From: CAYZEZ01 sp964477295
GTDB lineage: Bacteria > Bacteroidota > Bacteroidia > Bacteroidales > SM23-62
Reading direction: 5' to 3'
Assembly: GCA_964477295.1 (NCBI GenBank)
Contig: CAYZEZ010000155.1
Coordinates: forward strand, 1-11,544
Length of the DNA: 11,544 nt
The notes beneath the pieces are model-generated. The model saw only the letters and a list, made by a program, of their open reading frames with translations. It ran no database searches and was not told where the DNA came from. Positions 1-7,242 of the stretch are shown here, piece after piece (the stretch's first letter is position 1; every line of letters starts with the position of its first letter). A program made the position numbers and the translations under genes.

Positions 1-764
1 GAGATCTGGGCAATCCCGTATTCTTCAATGAACCACCCAATCGCTTTTACCGATTTGAGAGATCCCGGAATATTCACCGGATTCCCCTTTTCATCCTTTA
101 CTATTTCACCGGTGATCGGATCGCCAATTCTCTTTACCCGTCCTTTTTCACGGATATCAAAAGCAATGGCATTGGCACGGCGTATAGAGGTGGTATTGAG
201 GTTAATGTTATAGGCTACTAAAAAATCCCTTGCACCGACAGCGGTTGCTCCAGCTTTTCTATTGAAAGTAACCGGGCCGAAATCTGGTTTCCAATCCGGA
301 TCAACTAATTTTTCCTTCAATCCTTCATACTCGCCCGACCTGCAATTGGCAAGATTCCTTCGAACCTCTGTAAAGGCGGCACTCTCGTAACAGTAGACTG
401 GTATGTTGAGTTCGTTGCCGATTCTCTCAGCCAGCTTCCTGGCATATTCAACCACCTCGTCCATTGAGATATTCGACACGGGCACCAGCGGACAAACGTC
501 AGTCGCCCCAAACCTTGGGTGGGCTCCTTTATGTTTGCTCATATCTATCAGTTCAGAGGCCTTCTTTACTGCACGGAATGCAGCTTCTGCAACTGCATCC
601 GGGGCACCCACGAAGGTTACTACTGTCCGGTTGGTTGCTTTGCCCGGATCCACATCCAGAAGCTTTACCCCCTCAACGGATTCAATTTCATCAGTTATCT
701 GCTTAATAGTAGTAAGGTCGTTCCCTTCGCTGAAATTGGGAACGCACTCGATGATCTTGTTCAT
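1..764 (-). CDS. ftcD: Glutamate formimidoyltransferase, 3'-truncated by window edge
   Basis: Transfers the formimino group of N-formimino-L-glutamate to tetrahydrofolate, the step after imidazolonepropionase in histidine degradation. It is cytosolic. The frame is open from the ATG at 764 to the window edge, giving 254 codons; single-domain family members are about 300 residues, so roughly the last 45-50 are outside. The N-terminus MNKIIECVPNFSEG is the family's usual start. The segment HKGAHPRFGATDVCP (residues 78-92) holds His82, matching the catalytic His of the mammalian formiminotransferase domain. Later PDFGP and GARDFLVAYNINL (about residues 185-210) are also family-typical. The start lies 7 bases after the hutI stop, so the two are almost certainly co-transcribed. 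Whether a cyclodeaminase domain is fused downstream cannot be seen. The translation was made by hand; the family call is secure. Confidence 0.93.
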   Translation of the reverse strand, partial: MNKIIECVPNFSEGNDLTTIKQITDEIESVEGVKLLDVDPGKATNRTVVTFVGAPDAVAEAAFRAVKKASELIDMSKHKGAHPRFGATDVCPLVPVSNISMDEVVEYARKLAERIGNELNIPVYCYESAAFTEVRRNLANCRSGEYEGLKEKLVDPDWKPDFGPVTFNRKAGATAVGARDFLVAYNINLNTTSIRRANAIAFDIREKGRVKRIGDPITGEIVKDEKGNPVNIPGSLKSVKAIGWFIEEYGIAQI

Positions 765-771
765 ACAAATA

Positions 772-2028
772 TTAAATAAAACTTCCTTTGAATATCACGG
801 TCTCTATGAGGTTGGTCCCATAGGCGTACGGCAGGTAAGCATAGCCAGGTATCTCCTTGGTAACAATAACATTGGCCTCTTTGCCACGGCAGATACTTCC
901 ATGTGTTTTTTCCAATCCCATTGCATAAGCGCCATTGATTGTGGTGGCATTGATAACTTCTTCCGGTAACATCTTCTGCATAATGCAACCGAGTGACATG
1001 ATGAACTTCATATTGCCTGAGGGAGAACTTCCGGGATTATAATCGGATGCCAGGGCCACGGGCAATCCTGCATCAATGATCCTCCTGGCCGGGGCATAAT
1101 CCATTCCCAAAAAAAATGAGCTGCCGGGCAGTATCGTAGGCATGGTATTGGAATCCAGCAAGGCTTTTATTTCATCCTCTCCTGCGTATTCAAGGTGATC
1201 GACGGAAAGTGCATTATACTTCACACCTATTTGAATGCCTCCAGAGTAATCCAGTTCATTTGCATGTATCTTTGGTTTTAATCCATGCTTGATTCCTGCT
1301 TCAAGGATGCGCTCTGTCTGCTGAATCGTATAGAATCCACGGTCACAAAATACATCGATAAATTCTGCCAGATTTTCTTTTGCCACGGCAGGGATCATTT
1401 CCCTGACTATGACATCGACATATTTATCAGGATCATTTTTATATCCTTCAGGAACGGCGTGAGCCCCCAGAAAGGTCGCTTTTATCTCAACGATGCACTG
1501 GTTCTTTAATTGCTCTATTACCCGGAGTATTTTCATCTCATTTTCAACATCCAATCCATATCCGCTTTTGATCTCAACAGCACCGGTACCATGCTGTTTC
1601 ACCACCTCGTTCAATCTTTTTAATGATTGCTCATACAACTTATCTTCAGGTGTATCCTTCAATAATTTGGAAGAGTTTAATATCCCCCCTCCCTTTTTGG
1701 CAATCTCTTTATACGATAACCCCCTGATCCGGTCGACAAACTCTGATTCCCTGGAACCGGCGTAAACCAGGTGCGAGTGTGAATCACAAAAAGAGGGCAT
1801 CACAAGCTTTCCCGATACATCCATTATAAAAAGATCGGGAAGGATATCAAATATGGCTCCCTGGTCGAGAGTGCGCATGCTTCCAAAATCTTCAATGAAA
1901 CCTTCTTTTAAAAGTAACCAGGCGTTCTCAATGAGCTGCAATTCAGACATCTCTTTTCCTGCAACCCATTTAGCAGGTTGTTCCTCCACCTGGAGTAATT
2001 GGCTGATATTGGTAATGAGAATGTTCAT
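772..2028 (-). CDS. hutI: Imidazolonepropionase
   Basis: Hydrolyses 4-imidazolone-5-propanoate to N-formimino-L-glutamate, the third step of histidine degradation; a cytosolic amidohydrolase-superfamily metalloenzyme. The product is 418 residues, normal for HutI (about 405-420). Visible landmarks are the metal motif in CDSHSHLVYAG (His84, His86), EIKSGYGL (152-159), FLGAHAVP (His190), HANEL (His255, Glu258), DHLEY (His278), LPGSSFFLG (300-308) and ASDYNPGSSPS (Asp329), which together are diagnostic. I chose the ATG at 2028 because MNILITNISQL is a normal HutI beginning. The in-frame ATG at 2067 would add 13 residues (MHRLFIFEVDLFH) unlike the family and would span the possible -7 element at 2046-2053. 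No Shine-Dalgarno is visible, as is usual in Bacteroidota. It is followed after 7 bases by ftcD, its pathway successor. Confidence 0.96.
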   Translation of the reverse strand: MNILITNISQLLQVEEQPAKWVAGKEMSELQLIENAWLLLKEGFIEDFGSMRTLDQGAIFDILPDLFIMDVSGKLVMPSFCDSHSHLVYAGSRESEFVDRIRGLSYKEIAKKGGGILNSSKLLKDTPEDKLYEQSLKRLNEVVKQHGTGAVEIKSGYGLDVENEMKILRVIEQLKNQCIVEIKATFLGAHAVPEGYKNDPDKYVDVIVREMIPAVAKENLAEFIDVFCDRGFYTIQQTERILEAGIKHGLKPKIHANELDYSGGIQIGVKYNALSVDHLEYAGEDEIKALLDSNTMPTILPGSSFFLGMDYAPARRIIDAGLPVALASDYNPGSSPSGNMKFIMSLGCIMQKMLPEEVINATTINGAYAMGLEKTHGSICRGKEANVIVTKEIPGYAYLPYAYGTNLIETVIFKGSFI

Positions 2029-2045
2029 GTGAAATAAATCTACTT

Positions 2046-2053
2046 CAAAAATA
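2046..2053 (-). promoter_or_regulatory. Possible -7 element upstream of hutI
   Basis: Read on the minus strand the bases are TATTTTTG, an exact match to the Bacteroidota -7 consensus TAnnTTTG, ending 17 bases before the hutI ATG. No good TTTG lies 18-20 bases upstream (the best there is TTAG), so the site is weak. It could allow hutI-ftcD to be transcribed separately from the DUF819 gene. In such AT-rich DNA the 8-mer can occur by chance. Confidence 0.3.
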
Positions 2054-2102
2054 AAAAGTCTATGCAATAATGACTAATATTTTTTAATAATGGTTGCTAA
2101 AG

Positions 2103-3275
2103 TTATTTAAGGATAAGGGCAATTAATACTCCAAGGTAGTTCCCTAAAGCATATCCGATTATCCCAACCACCAGTCCTGGTATAATTATTTCCTTATTTT
2201 TCAGGGCACCTGCCACTACCGGCACAAAAGGCGGCGACATACTAAGGGCTGTTGAGATTATCATAAAATTATCAACATCCACATTAAAAATCTTTGATAA
2301 CAGTGCATGCAGCAACAGGGCGCCGGGAACGGCAATAACAATAAATACAAGTATGGGCCACGATTCGAGATTGAAACTGCGAATATCTGCCATGGATGCC
2401 ACTACCACACAAAATACCAGGATCAGGTACATGCCACTCTGGAATGATTTTTTGATCCTGTTAATAGCAGGGACAAGGGATGCAATGATTCCCAGTGTTG
2501 TAATGCTAAGGATTATTATGGTCATTTCGATCGACTCCTTTTCCTTTACCGGGACAATAAATGTAATTAGCTTTGACAATCCAAATCCAACTGCTATGAT
2601 CACAACCGCCATTCCGATGGCAATTAATAACCTGGGGAAAACTGCCCGGGAAAAAATGCCTTTGTAGGATTCATAATCATCCTCGTATGTTTCGGTGGCA
2701 CTGTTCATTTTGTCTTTATCGAGGGATTTGTAAGGCCGCATAAAGGTCAGAAAAAACCGTTGTGCCACTGTTATCATGAATAACAACACCAGGGCACCAA
2801 CTACCAGATCATAGGTATGGGTAACTAGGTAAATACCCGGATCCACATCGAGTGCCATACGAATTGCAGCCAGGTTGGGAGTCCCGCCCGAGTAACATCC
2901 AACCAGCATGCCGGATACCTTCCAGGCCTCAGGGATTATGTCCTTAAATAAAAAGAAACCAATGAAAATGGTGATAATGACTGAGATGAGTCCGAGGGCC
3001 AGGCTGAGGAAGGTTTTTCCGGCCATTTTCATCCACGATTTCACGTCGAGTGAAAAAAGCAGCAATGGGATAGCTAACAAGATGGTCGCAGCATTCACCC
3101 CATCCTGGTATTGTTCAAAATTGTCCGGAAGCTGGAACGCATTCCCGAAAATCAATCCTACTATATAACAAATAACCACAAGGCCGATCTTTTTAACGAT
3201 AGCATAGCGCTGGGCGAGATAGATTACCAATACGGGAAAAAGGATGTAGAACAGAATCAGGGCGATTGTTAGCAT
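2103..3275 (-). CDS. DUF819 family multi-pass membrane protein
   Basis: A 390-residue inner-membrane protein with about ten hydrophobic segments (roughly residues 3-21, 28-46, 62-76, 88-110, 148-170, 212-240, 250-270, 280-296, 306-326, 336-358 and 364-389). It matches DUF819 proteins by overall pattern and by the helix-breaking motif GCYSGGTPNLAAIR (126-139); a second, SMSPPFVPVVAGAL (345-358), sits in the C-terminal half. Two related halves with broken helices are typical of secondary transporters, but no substrate is established for DUF819 that I can name. A charged loop (about 180-210, KSLDKDKMNSATETYEDDYE) is probably cytoplasmic. The ATG at 3275 places a hydrophobic helix directly at the N-terminus. 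hutI begins 74 bases downstream on the same strand, so a role in uptake or export of histidine-pathway compounds is possible but purely inferred from position. Confidence 0.85.
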   Translation of the reverse strand: MLTIALILFYILFPVLVIYLAQRYAIVKKIGLVVICYIVGLIFGNAFQLPDNFEQYQDGVNAATILLAIPLLLFSLDVKSWMKMAGKTFLSLALGLISVIITIFIGFFLFKDIIPEAWKVSGMLVGCYSGGTPNLAAIRMALDVDPGIYLVTHTYDLVVGALVLLFMITVAQRFFLTFMRPYKSLDKDKMNSATETYEDDYESYKGIFSRAVFPRLLIAIGMAVVIIAVGFGLSKLITFIVPVKEKESIEMTIIILSITTLGIIASLVPAINRIKKSFQSGMYLILVFCVVVASMADIRSFNLESWPILVFIVIAVPGALLLHALLSKIFNVDVDNFMIISTALSMSPPFVPVVAGALKNKEIIIPGLVVGIIGYALGNYLGVLIALILK

Positions 3276-3348
3276 GATTCAGGTTACATAATTGACCCTG
3301 TAAATATAATTAAAAATCCAAGATGGTGTGAGGGGGGGAGGATCTCAG

Positions 3349-3432
3349 AATATCGATTAACGATTTTTGATTTATGAAGTGAAAGAAACAAGAACATCAA
3401 AAATCAGATATCGTTAATCATTAATCGTAAAT
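3349..3432. repeat. Inverted pair of heptamer-repeat arrays
   Basis: Two arrays with a 7-base period face each other between fabI and the DUF819 gene. Plus-strand units at 3349-3376 are AATATCG, ATTAACG, ATTTTTG, ATTTATG. Minus-strand units from 3432 back to 3398 are ATTTACG, ATTAATG, ATTAACG, ATATCTG, ATTTTTG. The arms therefore pair: GATTAACGAT (3355-3364) is the exact reverse complement of 3410-3419, and GATTTTTGA (3362-3370) of 3397-3405. The right arm has one extra heptamer (ATATCTG). The 8-mer GATCTCAG (3341-3348) abuts the left array and recurs before the array at 6160. As RNA it could form a long imperfect hairpin; it lacks a GC-rich stem plus T tract, so it is not a classic terminator. 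Confidence 0.75.
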
Positions 3433-3448
3433 CAAGGTTTCGCCCCGC

Positions 3449-4279
3449 CTAGTCGCATTCTTCGAAGCTTTTTGTATACTGGGAGATGGCGCGCTGGCTC
3501 ATTGCCATACTGGAAAATCCGCCATCGTGAAAAAGGTTCTGCATGGTTACTTTTTTCGTAAGGTCTGAGAAAAGGGTAATGCAATAATCGGCACAATCAT
3601 CGGCAGAGGCGTTACCGAGCGGGGACATCCTTTCTGTAAAATCAAATAGTGTGTCGATGCCTTTGATACCGCTCCCGGCAGTTGTTTTTGTCGGAGATTG
3701 GGAAACAGTATTTACTCTTATCTTTTTATCCCTTCCATAGATATATCCGAAACTGCGGGCAATAGATTCCAGGAGGGCTTTTGCATCGCCCATGTCATTG
3801 TAACCGACCAGCGTTCGCTGTGCTGCAATATATGACAATGCCACTACCGAACCCCACTCTCTGATAGCATCGTGTCTACGGGAATGCAATAAAAGCTTGT
3901 GGAAAGATAAGGCTGAAATATCCAATGTACTCTGGAAGTATTTATAATTCAAATCATCATAAGGCAATCCCTTCCTGACATTGGGAGACATACCGACTGA
4001 ATGCAGTATAAAATCAACCTTACCACCAAATATTTCCATGGACCTGAGCAACACCTGTTCAAGGTCCTCTTCATTGGTCGCATCTGCAGGGATCACTTCC
4101 GATCCGGTTTTTTTTGCCAGCTCATCAATGGTTCCCATCCTTATTGCAACGGGAGTGTTGGTAAGTGTAAATACTGCTCCCTCTTCGTGTGCCCTCTCAG
4201 CAATTTTCCATGCAATCGACATATCGTTTAATGCACCGAAGATTATACCTTTTTTACCCTTTAACAGATTATAAGCCAT
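3449..4279 (-). CDS. fabI: Enoyl-[acyl-carrier-protein] reductase (NADH), FabI type
   Basis: Reduces trans-2-enoyl-ACP to acyl-ACP in the last step of each fatty-acid elongation cycle; cytosolic short-chain dehydrogenase family. The product has 276 residues (family about 260-290). The nucleotide-binding start GIIFGALNDMSIAW (11-24) corresponds to the FabI glycine motif. The catalytic set is Tyr150 and Tyr160-x6-Lys167 in LSYIAAQR and GYNDMGDAK, with the same 10 and 7 residue spacing as E. coli Tyr146/Tyr156/Lys163. SQSPTKTTAGSGIKG (193-207) and the C-terminal MQNLFHDGGFS (246-256) are characteristic of Bacteroidota FabI. The ATG at 4279 gives the expected short N-terminus MAYNLLKGKKG. A -7 element lies 26 bases upstream and the gene is separated from recN by 174 bases, so it is probably its own transcription unit. 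Confidence 0.97.
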   Translation of the reverse strand: MAYNLLKGKKGIIFGALNDMSIAWKIAERAHEEGAVFTLTNTPVAIRMGTIDELAKKTGSEVIPADATNEEDLEQVLLRSMEIFGGKVDFILHSVGMSPNVRKGLPYDDLNYKYFQSTLDISALSFHKLLLHSRRHDAIREWGSVVALSYIAAQRTLVGYNDMGDAKALLESIARSFGYIYGRDKKIRVNTVSQSPTKTTAGSGIKGIDTLFDFTERMSPLGNASADDCADYCITLFSDLTKKVTMQNLFHDGGFSSMAMSQRAISQYTKSFEECD

Positions 4280-4305
4280 GATTTCCCTGTTTTGATTTTA
4301 CGGGA

Positions 4306-4313
4306 CAAAGGTA
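4306..4313 (-). promoter_or_regulatory. -7 element of the likely fabI promoter
   Basis: On the minus strand the bases read TACCTTTG, an exact match to TAnnTTTG. It ends 26 bases before the fabI ATG, which would give a leader of about 20 bases. The region about 20 bases upstream has TTTA rather than TTTG, so only half of the consensus is strong. The match plus its position at the start of a separate unit supports it. Confidence 0.5.
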
Positions 4314-4405
4314 TGAATATTTAGAATAAATTTAAATAAGAAATTACGAAGCACCGGTTACGAGGGGGTATGGATTAGGGCAGGCAACGGATCGCAGGTT
4401 GCTCG

Positions 4406-4448
4406 TTCAATTGCCGTCGGCTTCAACCGACGGATGAAGGCAGCTGAA
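4406..4448. repeat. REP-like hairpin downstream of recN
   Basis: CCGTCGG (4414-4420) and CCGACGG (4427-4433) form a perfect 7-bp stem around the loop CTTCAA. Outside it TTCAATTGCC (4406-4415) and GGCAGCTGAA (4439-4448) match as inverted repeats at 8 of 10 positions, with a few unpaired bases on the right side. The structure is GC-rich against its surroundings and sits a few bases after the recN stop. There is no T tract. It resembles repetitive extragenic palindromes in form; whether it is multicopy cannot be told from this window. Confidence 0.5.
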
Positions 4449-4463
4449 CCACTCTAGTTCAGC
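4443..4463 (-). other. Short inverted repeat across the recN stop codon
   Basis: GCTGAAC (4443-4449) and GTTCAGC (4457-4463) are perfect inverted repeats separated by 7 bases that include the recN TAG. Its left arm overlaps the outer right arm of the neighbouring REP-like element, so the two structures would compete in RNA. It may help end or stabilise the recN transcript, but without a T run this is a guess. Confidence 0.3.
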
Positions 4464-6106
4464 AGTTCCTTCGCATTGGAGATGGCTGCTTCGGTAAGCT
4501 CCTCGCCGCTGAGCATCCTGGCGATCTCGAGTATGCGGTCCTCACTGTTAAGCAGCTTGATATCTGTTACAGCAGATCTTTCATCATCATACTTATATAC
4601 AACATAATGCAGATCTCCTTTAGCGGCAACCTGAGGGAGGTGGGTAATGTTGATGACCTGTTTGCCTTCAGACATTGACTTCATGATAACACCCACTTTT
4701 TCGGCTATTTCCCCTGAAACCCCTGCATCCACTTCGTCAAAAATGATTGTTGGCAACTCCATTGAATTAGTAATCAGGGATTTAATGCAGAGCATCAACC
4801 TGGATAGCTCACCGCCGGAAGCGACACGAGCCAATTCCTGCAGATCAGCTTTCTTGTTAGCAGAAAATAAAAATTCTACCTGGTCTGTTCCGGTAGGAGT
4901 GAATACTGCATCATGTTCATGCCGTATGCCAAATTGTGCATTTGGAATACCCAGTTGCCGGAGCATTTCGATGATCCTCTTCTCAATAACCGGCATGGCT
5001 TTCGACCGGCTTTCCCGGAGTTTATCATCAAGCCCGGATAATTTTGTTACTGCCTCACTGATCATTCTGGTTAATTCCTCAATCTGATCATCAAAGGAGG
5101 CAATGGACGCGATCTGCTTATCTAATTCATCCCGGATTCGTAATAGTTCAGATACTTCCGAAACATTATGCTTATGCAGCAAATCATTAACCAGATCGAG
5201 CCGTTCCTGGACAAATTGTAACCGGCTGGAATCGATGTCTACATTTTCACCCCGGACCTCTGATTCGGAACCTATGTCTTTTAATTCAATATATGCTGAT
5301 TCAATCCTGTCGAGTAAGTCCTTTGACCGCGGATAAAAATCAGAAATCTTATTAAACGCATCAATAACGTCAGATAACAGGCTTAATACAGACGATCCAT
5401 CACCTGATAGTAAATCGGAGATCCGAAGCAGATTGAATTTGATTTCTTCGGCATGACTCAACAGGGCGGACTCTTCTTCCAGCTCAACGAGCTCATCCGG
5501 ATGCAATTTGGCATCGGCAAGTTGCTGGAATTGAAAAGTGAAATAATCCAGGTCTGTCCTTGCACGGGAAGACTTTTCTTTCAGATCTTTCAGATCGGAA
5601 CTCATCCTGGTATAATCCTGATAACAACCAAAGTATTCCTTCCTTATGTCCTGGTTCATTGCCACAGTGTCGACTACCATCAGCTGAAACTGTTTATTGC
5701 CCAGGTTAAGGTTTTCATGCTGGGAATGAATGTCTACCAACTTGACTCCCAGTTCTTTTAGGACCGGCAGGTTTACAGGGGTATCATTAATAAAGGCGCG
5801 GGATTTTCCTGATGTTGAAATTTCCCGCCTGATTATTGTCTGTTCATCAAAATCAATATCGTTGCCCTCGAAAAAAGATTTCAGATTAAGGCCTGTTATG
5901 TCGAAGGTTCCTTCCACATAGCACTTTTTATCTTTCATTAATAATATAGATGTGTCGGCCCTGGATCCCAGCAGCAATGACAAGGCACCAAGCAGGATGG
6001 ATTTTCCGGCACCGGTTTCTCCGGTTATAATAGTAAATCCCTTCCTGAAGTCTATTTCAAGATGTTGTATAAGCGCATAGTTCTGAACATGAAGGGAAGC
6101 AAGCAT
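4454..6106 (-). CDS. recN: DNA repair protein RecN
   Basis: An SMC-like ATPase that acts on DNA double-strand breaks during recombinational repair. The length of 550 residues is normal. The Walker A motif GETGAGKS is at residues 29-36; the ABC signature ASGGELSRL at 429-437; Walker B TIIFDEVDAG at 453-462; and the switch histidine in NITHLPQVA at His489. Between them, about 150-400, is a long charged helical region with heptad-like leucines (for example the RTDLDYFTFQFQQLADAKLH and ELDKQIASIASFDDQIEELT stretches), fitting the short RecN coiled coil. MLASLHVQNYALI is the family's usual N-terminus, so the ATG at 6106 is sound. It follows the DUF4835 gene after 199 bases that contain repeats and a hairpin, so it may be read through or have its own start; I found no good promoter match there. 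Confidence 0.97.
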   Translation of the reverse strand: MLASLHVQNYALIQHLEIDFRKGFTIITGETGAGKSILLGALSLLLGSRADTSILLMKDKKCYVEGTFDITGLNLKSFFEGNDIDFDEQTIIRREISTSGKSRAFINDTPVNLPVLKELGVKLVDIHSQHENLNLGNKQFQLMVVDTVAMNQDIRKEYFGCYQDYTRMSSDLKDLKEKSSRARTDLDYFTFQFQQLADAKLHPDELVELEEESALLSHAEEIKFNLLRISDLLSGDGSSVLSLLSDVIDAFNKISDFYPRSKDLLDRIESAYIELKDIGSESEVRGENVDIDSSRLQFVQERLDLVNDLLHKHNVSEVSELLRIRDELDKQIASIASFDDQIEELTRMISEAVTKLSGLDDKLRESRSKAMPVIEKRIIEMLRQLGIPNAQFGIRHEHDAVFTPTGTDQVEFLFSANKKADLQELARVASGGELSRLMLCIKSLITNSMELPTIIFDEVDAGVSGEIAEKVGVIMKSMSEGKQVINITHLPQVAAKGDLHYVVYKYDDERSAVTDIKLLNSEDRILEIARMLSGEELTEAAISNAKELLN

Positions 6107-6159
6107 GAAATTCGGAAATTATGGGCTTAAATTTAAGAAAAAGGAGGACATGATCTCAG

Positions 6160-6187
6160 GTTAACGATTTATGATTTATGATTTATG
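6160..6187. repeat. Tandem heptamer repeat upstream of recN
   Basis: GTTAACG is followed by three exact ATTTATG units (6167-6173, 6174-6180, 6181-6187) and a decayed unit ATTTTAA. The same unit type makes up the arrays at 3349-3432, and the same 8-mer GATCTCAG (here 6152-6159) stands directly before the first unit in both places, preceded by similar GGAGGA-containing sequence. This suggests copies of one dispersed element rather than chance low complexity. It lies in the 199-base gap between the DUF4835 gene and recN. Confidence 0.7.
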
Positions 6188-6243
6188 ATTTTAAGGGGAA
6201 AATATCGGTTGCAGATCAAAAAAAGTTTCAGTCTTTAAATGGC

Positions 6244-6262
6244 CGCTGGCTTTCCGCCAGCG
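6244..6262. repeat. GC-rich hairpin downstream of the DUF4835 gene
   Basis: CGCTGGC (6244-6250) and GCCAGCG (6256-6262) form a perfect 7-bp stem around TTTCC. CCGCT at 6243-6247 can alternatively pair with AGCGG at 6263-6267. GGCAGC follows at 6271-6276; the hairpin after recN has the same hexamer at a similar distance (4439-4444), so the two may belong to one loose family. There is no T tract for a standard terminator. Confidence 0.5.
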
Positions 6263-6305
6263 AGCGGACAGGCAGCAGAAGGATTGGGGGTGGCAGGTTG
6301 TGCAA

Positions 6306-7217
6306 TTAATTTGCAGATAGGATCTTATCGTATTTAGGTTGATTTGACGGATCGATTTCACGGAGGATCGTGACCACCCTGTTTTTCTCCTCGGTAAAGG
6401 ATTCGCTGAAAATATTTACAAATTCATCGGCTTTGGCGTCGAGGGTAATTTTCAGGTAATGCATGAATGGATCTGGCTTCTGCCGGAAAACCTTCTGCAG
6501 GTTTTCGAGTGATTTAGCTATCTCTGCCCTTGCCTCAACCACCTTGGAATCCATCAGATCAAGGCCATGCCTGTGGTACCTGTAATAGAAATCACGGATG
6601 GGAGCATATTTCTCATCCATGATATCATTGATAAGCCAGTACCTGTTTCGGTGACTGGTACTCTCATACTGTTTCCAGCCAATCTCCCTTGCGTTCTGTG
6701 CATTCTGTACAATATTATCCGCCTTCTGGAAATACGGCGTCCCGCCTTCGAAAGAAAACGAATCATAATCCAATCCCAGGATAATATATGCATAATAAGC
6801 AAGCAATGATGTCAGGCTTGACAAATATTGTGTTTCGTCAAATTCAAGTGGTTCAAACTCAACATACCTGAAATGGATATCATTATCGAGGTAATTAAAC
6901 ATCACAGTGTTATAATTACTGTTGTAGACAGGTCTGCGAGATTGTATCTGCAGAGTCCCCTTAAACTCATCGGCAGATATCTGTTCCTTAATATTGAATA
7001 AGAAATTACACTCAATCCTTTCATCGATACTATACACATGATTGGTCCATACATGGCTGTTCATAAACTCATACAATGCTGTCTGAAGGGTTTGGAAAAC
7101 CTGTTTATTTGTTCCCTGGACCTGTTGTGAGACAACCTGGATGTTGCATTTCAGTTCCTGGCCATGGATAAATCCCGGGTTAAAAAGGATCAGGACAAAT
7201 AGATATTTTTTTAACAT
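6306..7217 (-). CDS. DUF4835 family secreted protein
   Basis: A 303-residue protein of unknown biochemical function, assigned to DUF4835, a family found in Bacteroidota. I chose the ATG at 7217: MLKKYLFVLILFNPGFIHGQ is a clear Sec signal peptide, with likely cleavage after HGQ (residue 20). The upstream in-frame ATG at 7259 would put 14 charged residues before it and overlap coaB by 17 bases. The Cys at residue 24 lacks a lipobox, so the mature protein is probably periplasmic or surface-exposed rather than a lipoprotein. Family-like stretches are FQTLQTALYEFMNSHVWTNH, YYAYIILGLDYDSFSFEGG and the C-terminal FSESFTEEKNRVVTILREID. The position between coaBC and recN matches what I recall as the usual neighbourhood of this family. 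No catalytic motif is recognisable. Confidence 0.85.
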   Translation of the reverse strand: MLKKYLFVLILFNPGFIHGQELKCNIQVVSQQVQGTNKQVFQTLQTALYEFMNSHVWTNHVYSIDERIECNFLFNIKEQISADEFKGTLQIQSRRPVYNSNYNTVMFNYLDNDIHFRYVEFEPLEFDETQYLSSLTSLLAYYAYIILGLDYDSFSFEGGTPYFQKADNIVQNAQNAREIGWKQYESTSHRNRYWLINDIMDEKYAPIRDFYYRYHRHGLDLMDSKVVEARAEIAKSLENLQKVFRQKPDPFMHYLKITLDAKADEFVNIFSESFTEEKNRVVTILREIDPSNQPKYDKILSAN

Positions 7218-7242
7218 ACTTTGAAGGTTCTTGGTTCCGGGT

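Noticed and set aside
403..969. Long plus-strand open frame of 188 codons
   Set aside because: It lies antisense to the 5' part of ftcD and the 3' end of hutI, both strongly supported; its translation is Ser/Thr-rich and resembles no family I know.
2029..2067. N-terminal extension of HutI from the ATG at 2067
   Set aside because: The 13 added residues do not resemble HutI, while MNILITN at 2028 does.
3349..3432. CRISPR array
   Set aside because: Units are 7 bases without spacers and no cas genes are nearby; this is a short tandem/inverted repeat.
4647..5087. Plus-strand open frame of 146 codons
   Set aside because: Antisense to the conserved C-terminal half of recN, including the signature and Walker B motifs; a shadow frame.
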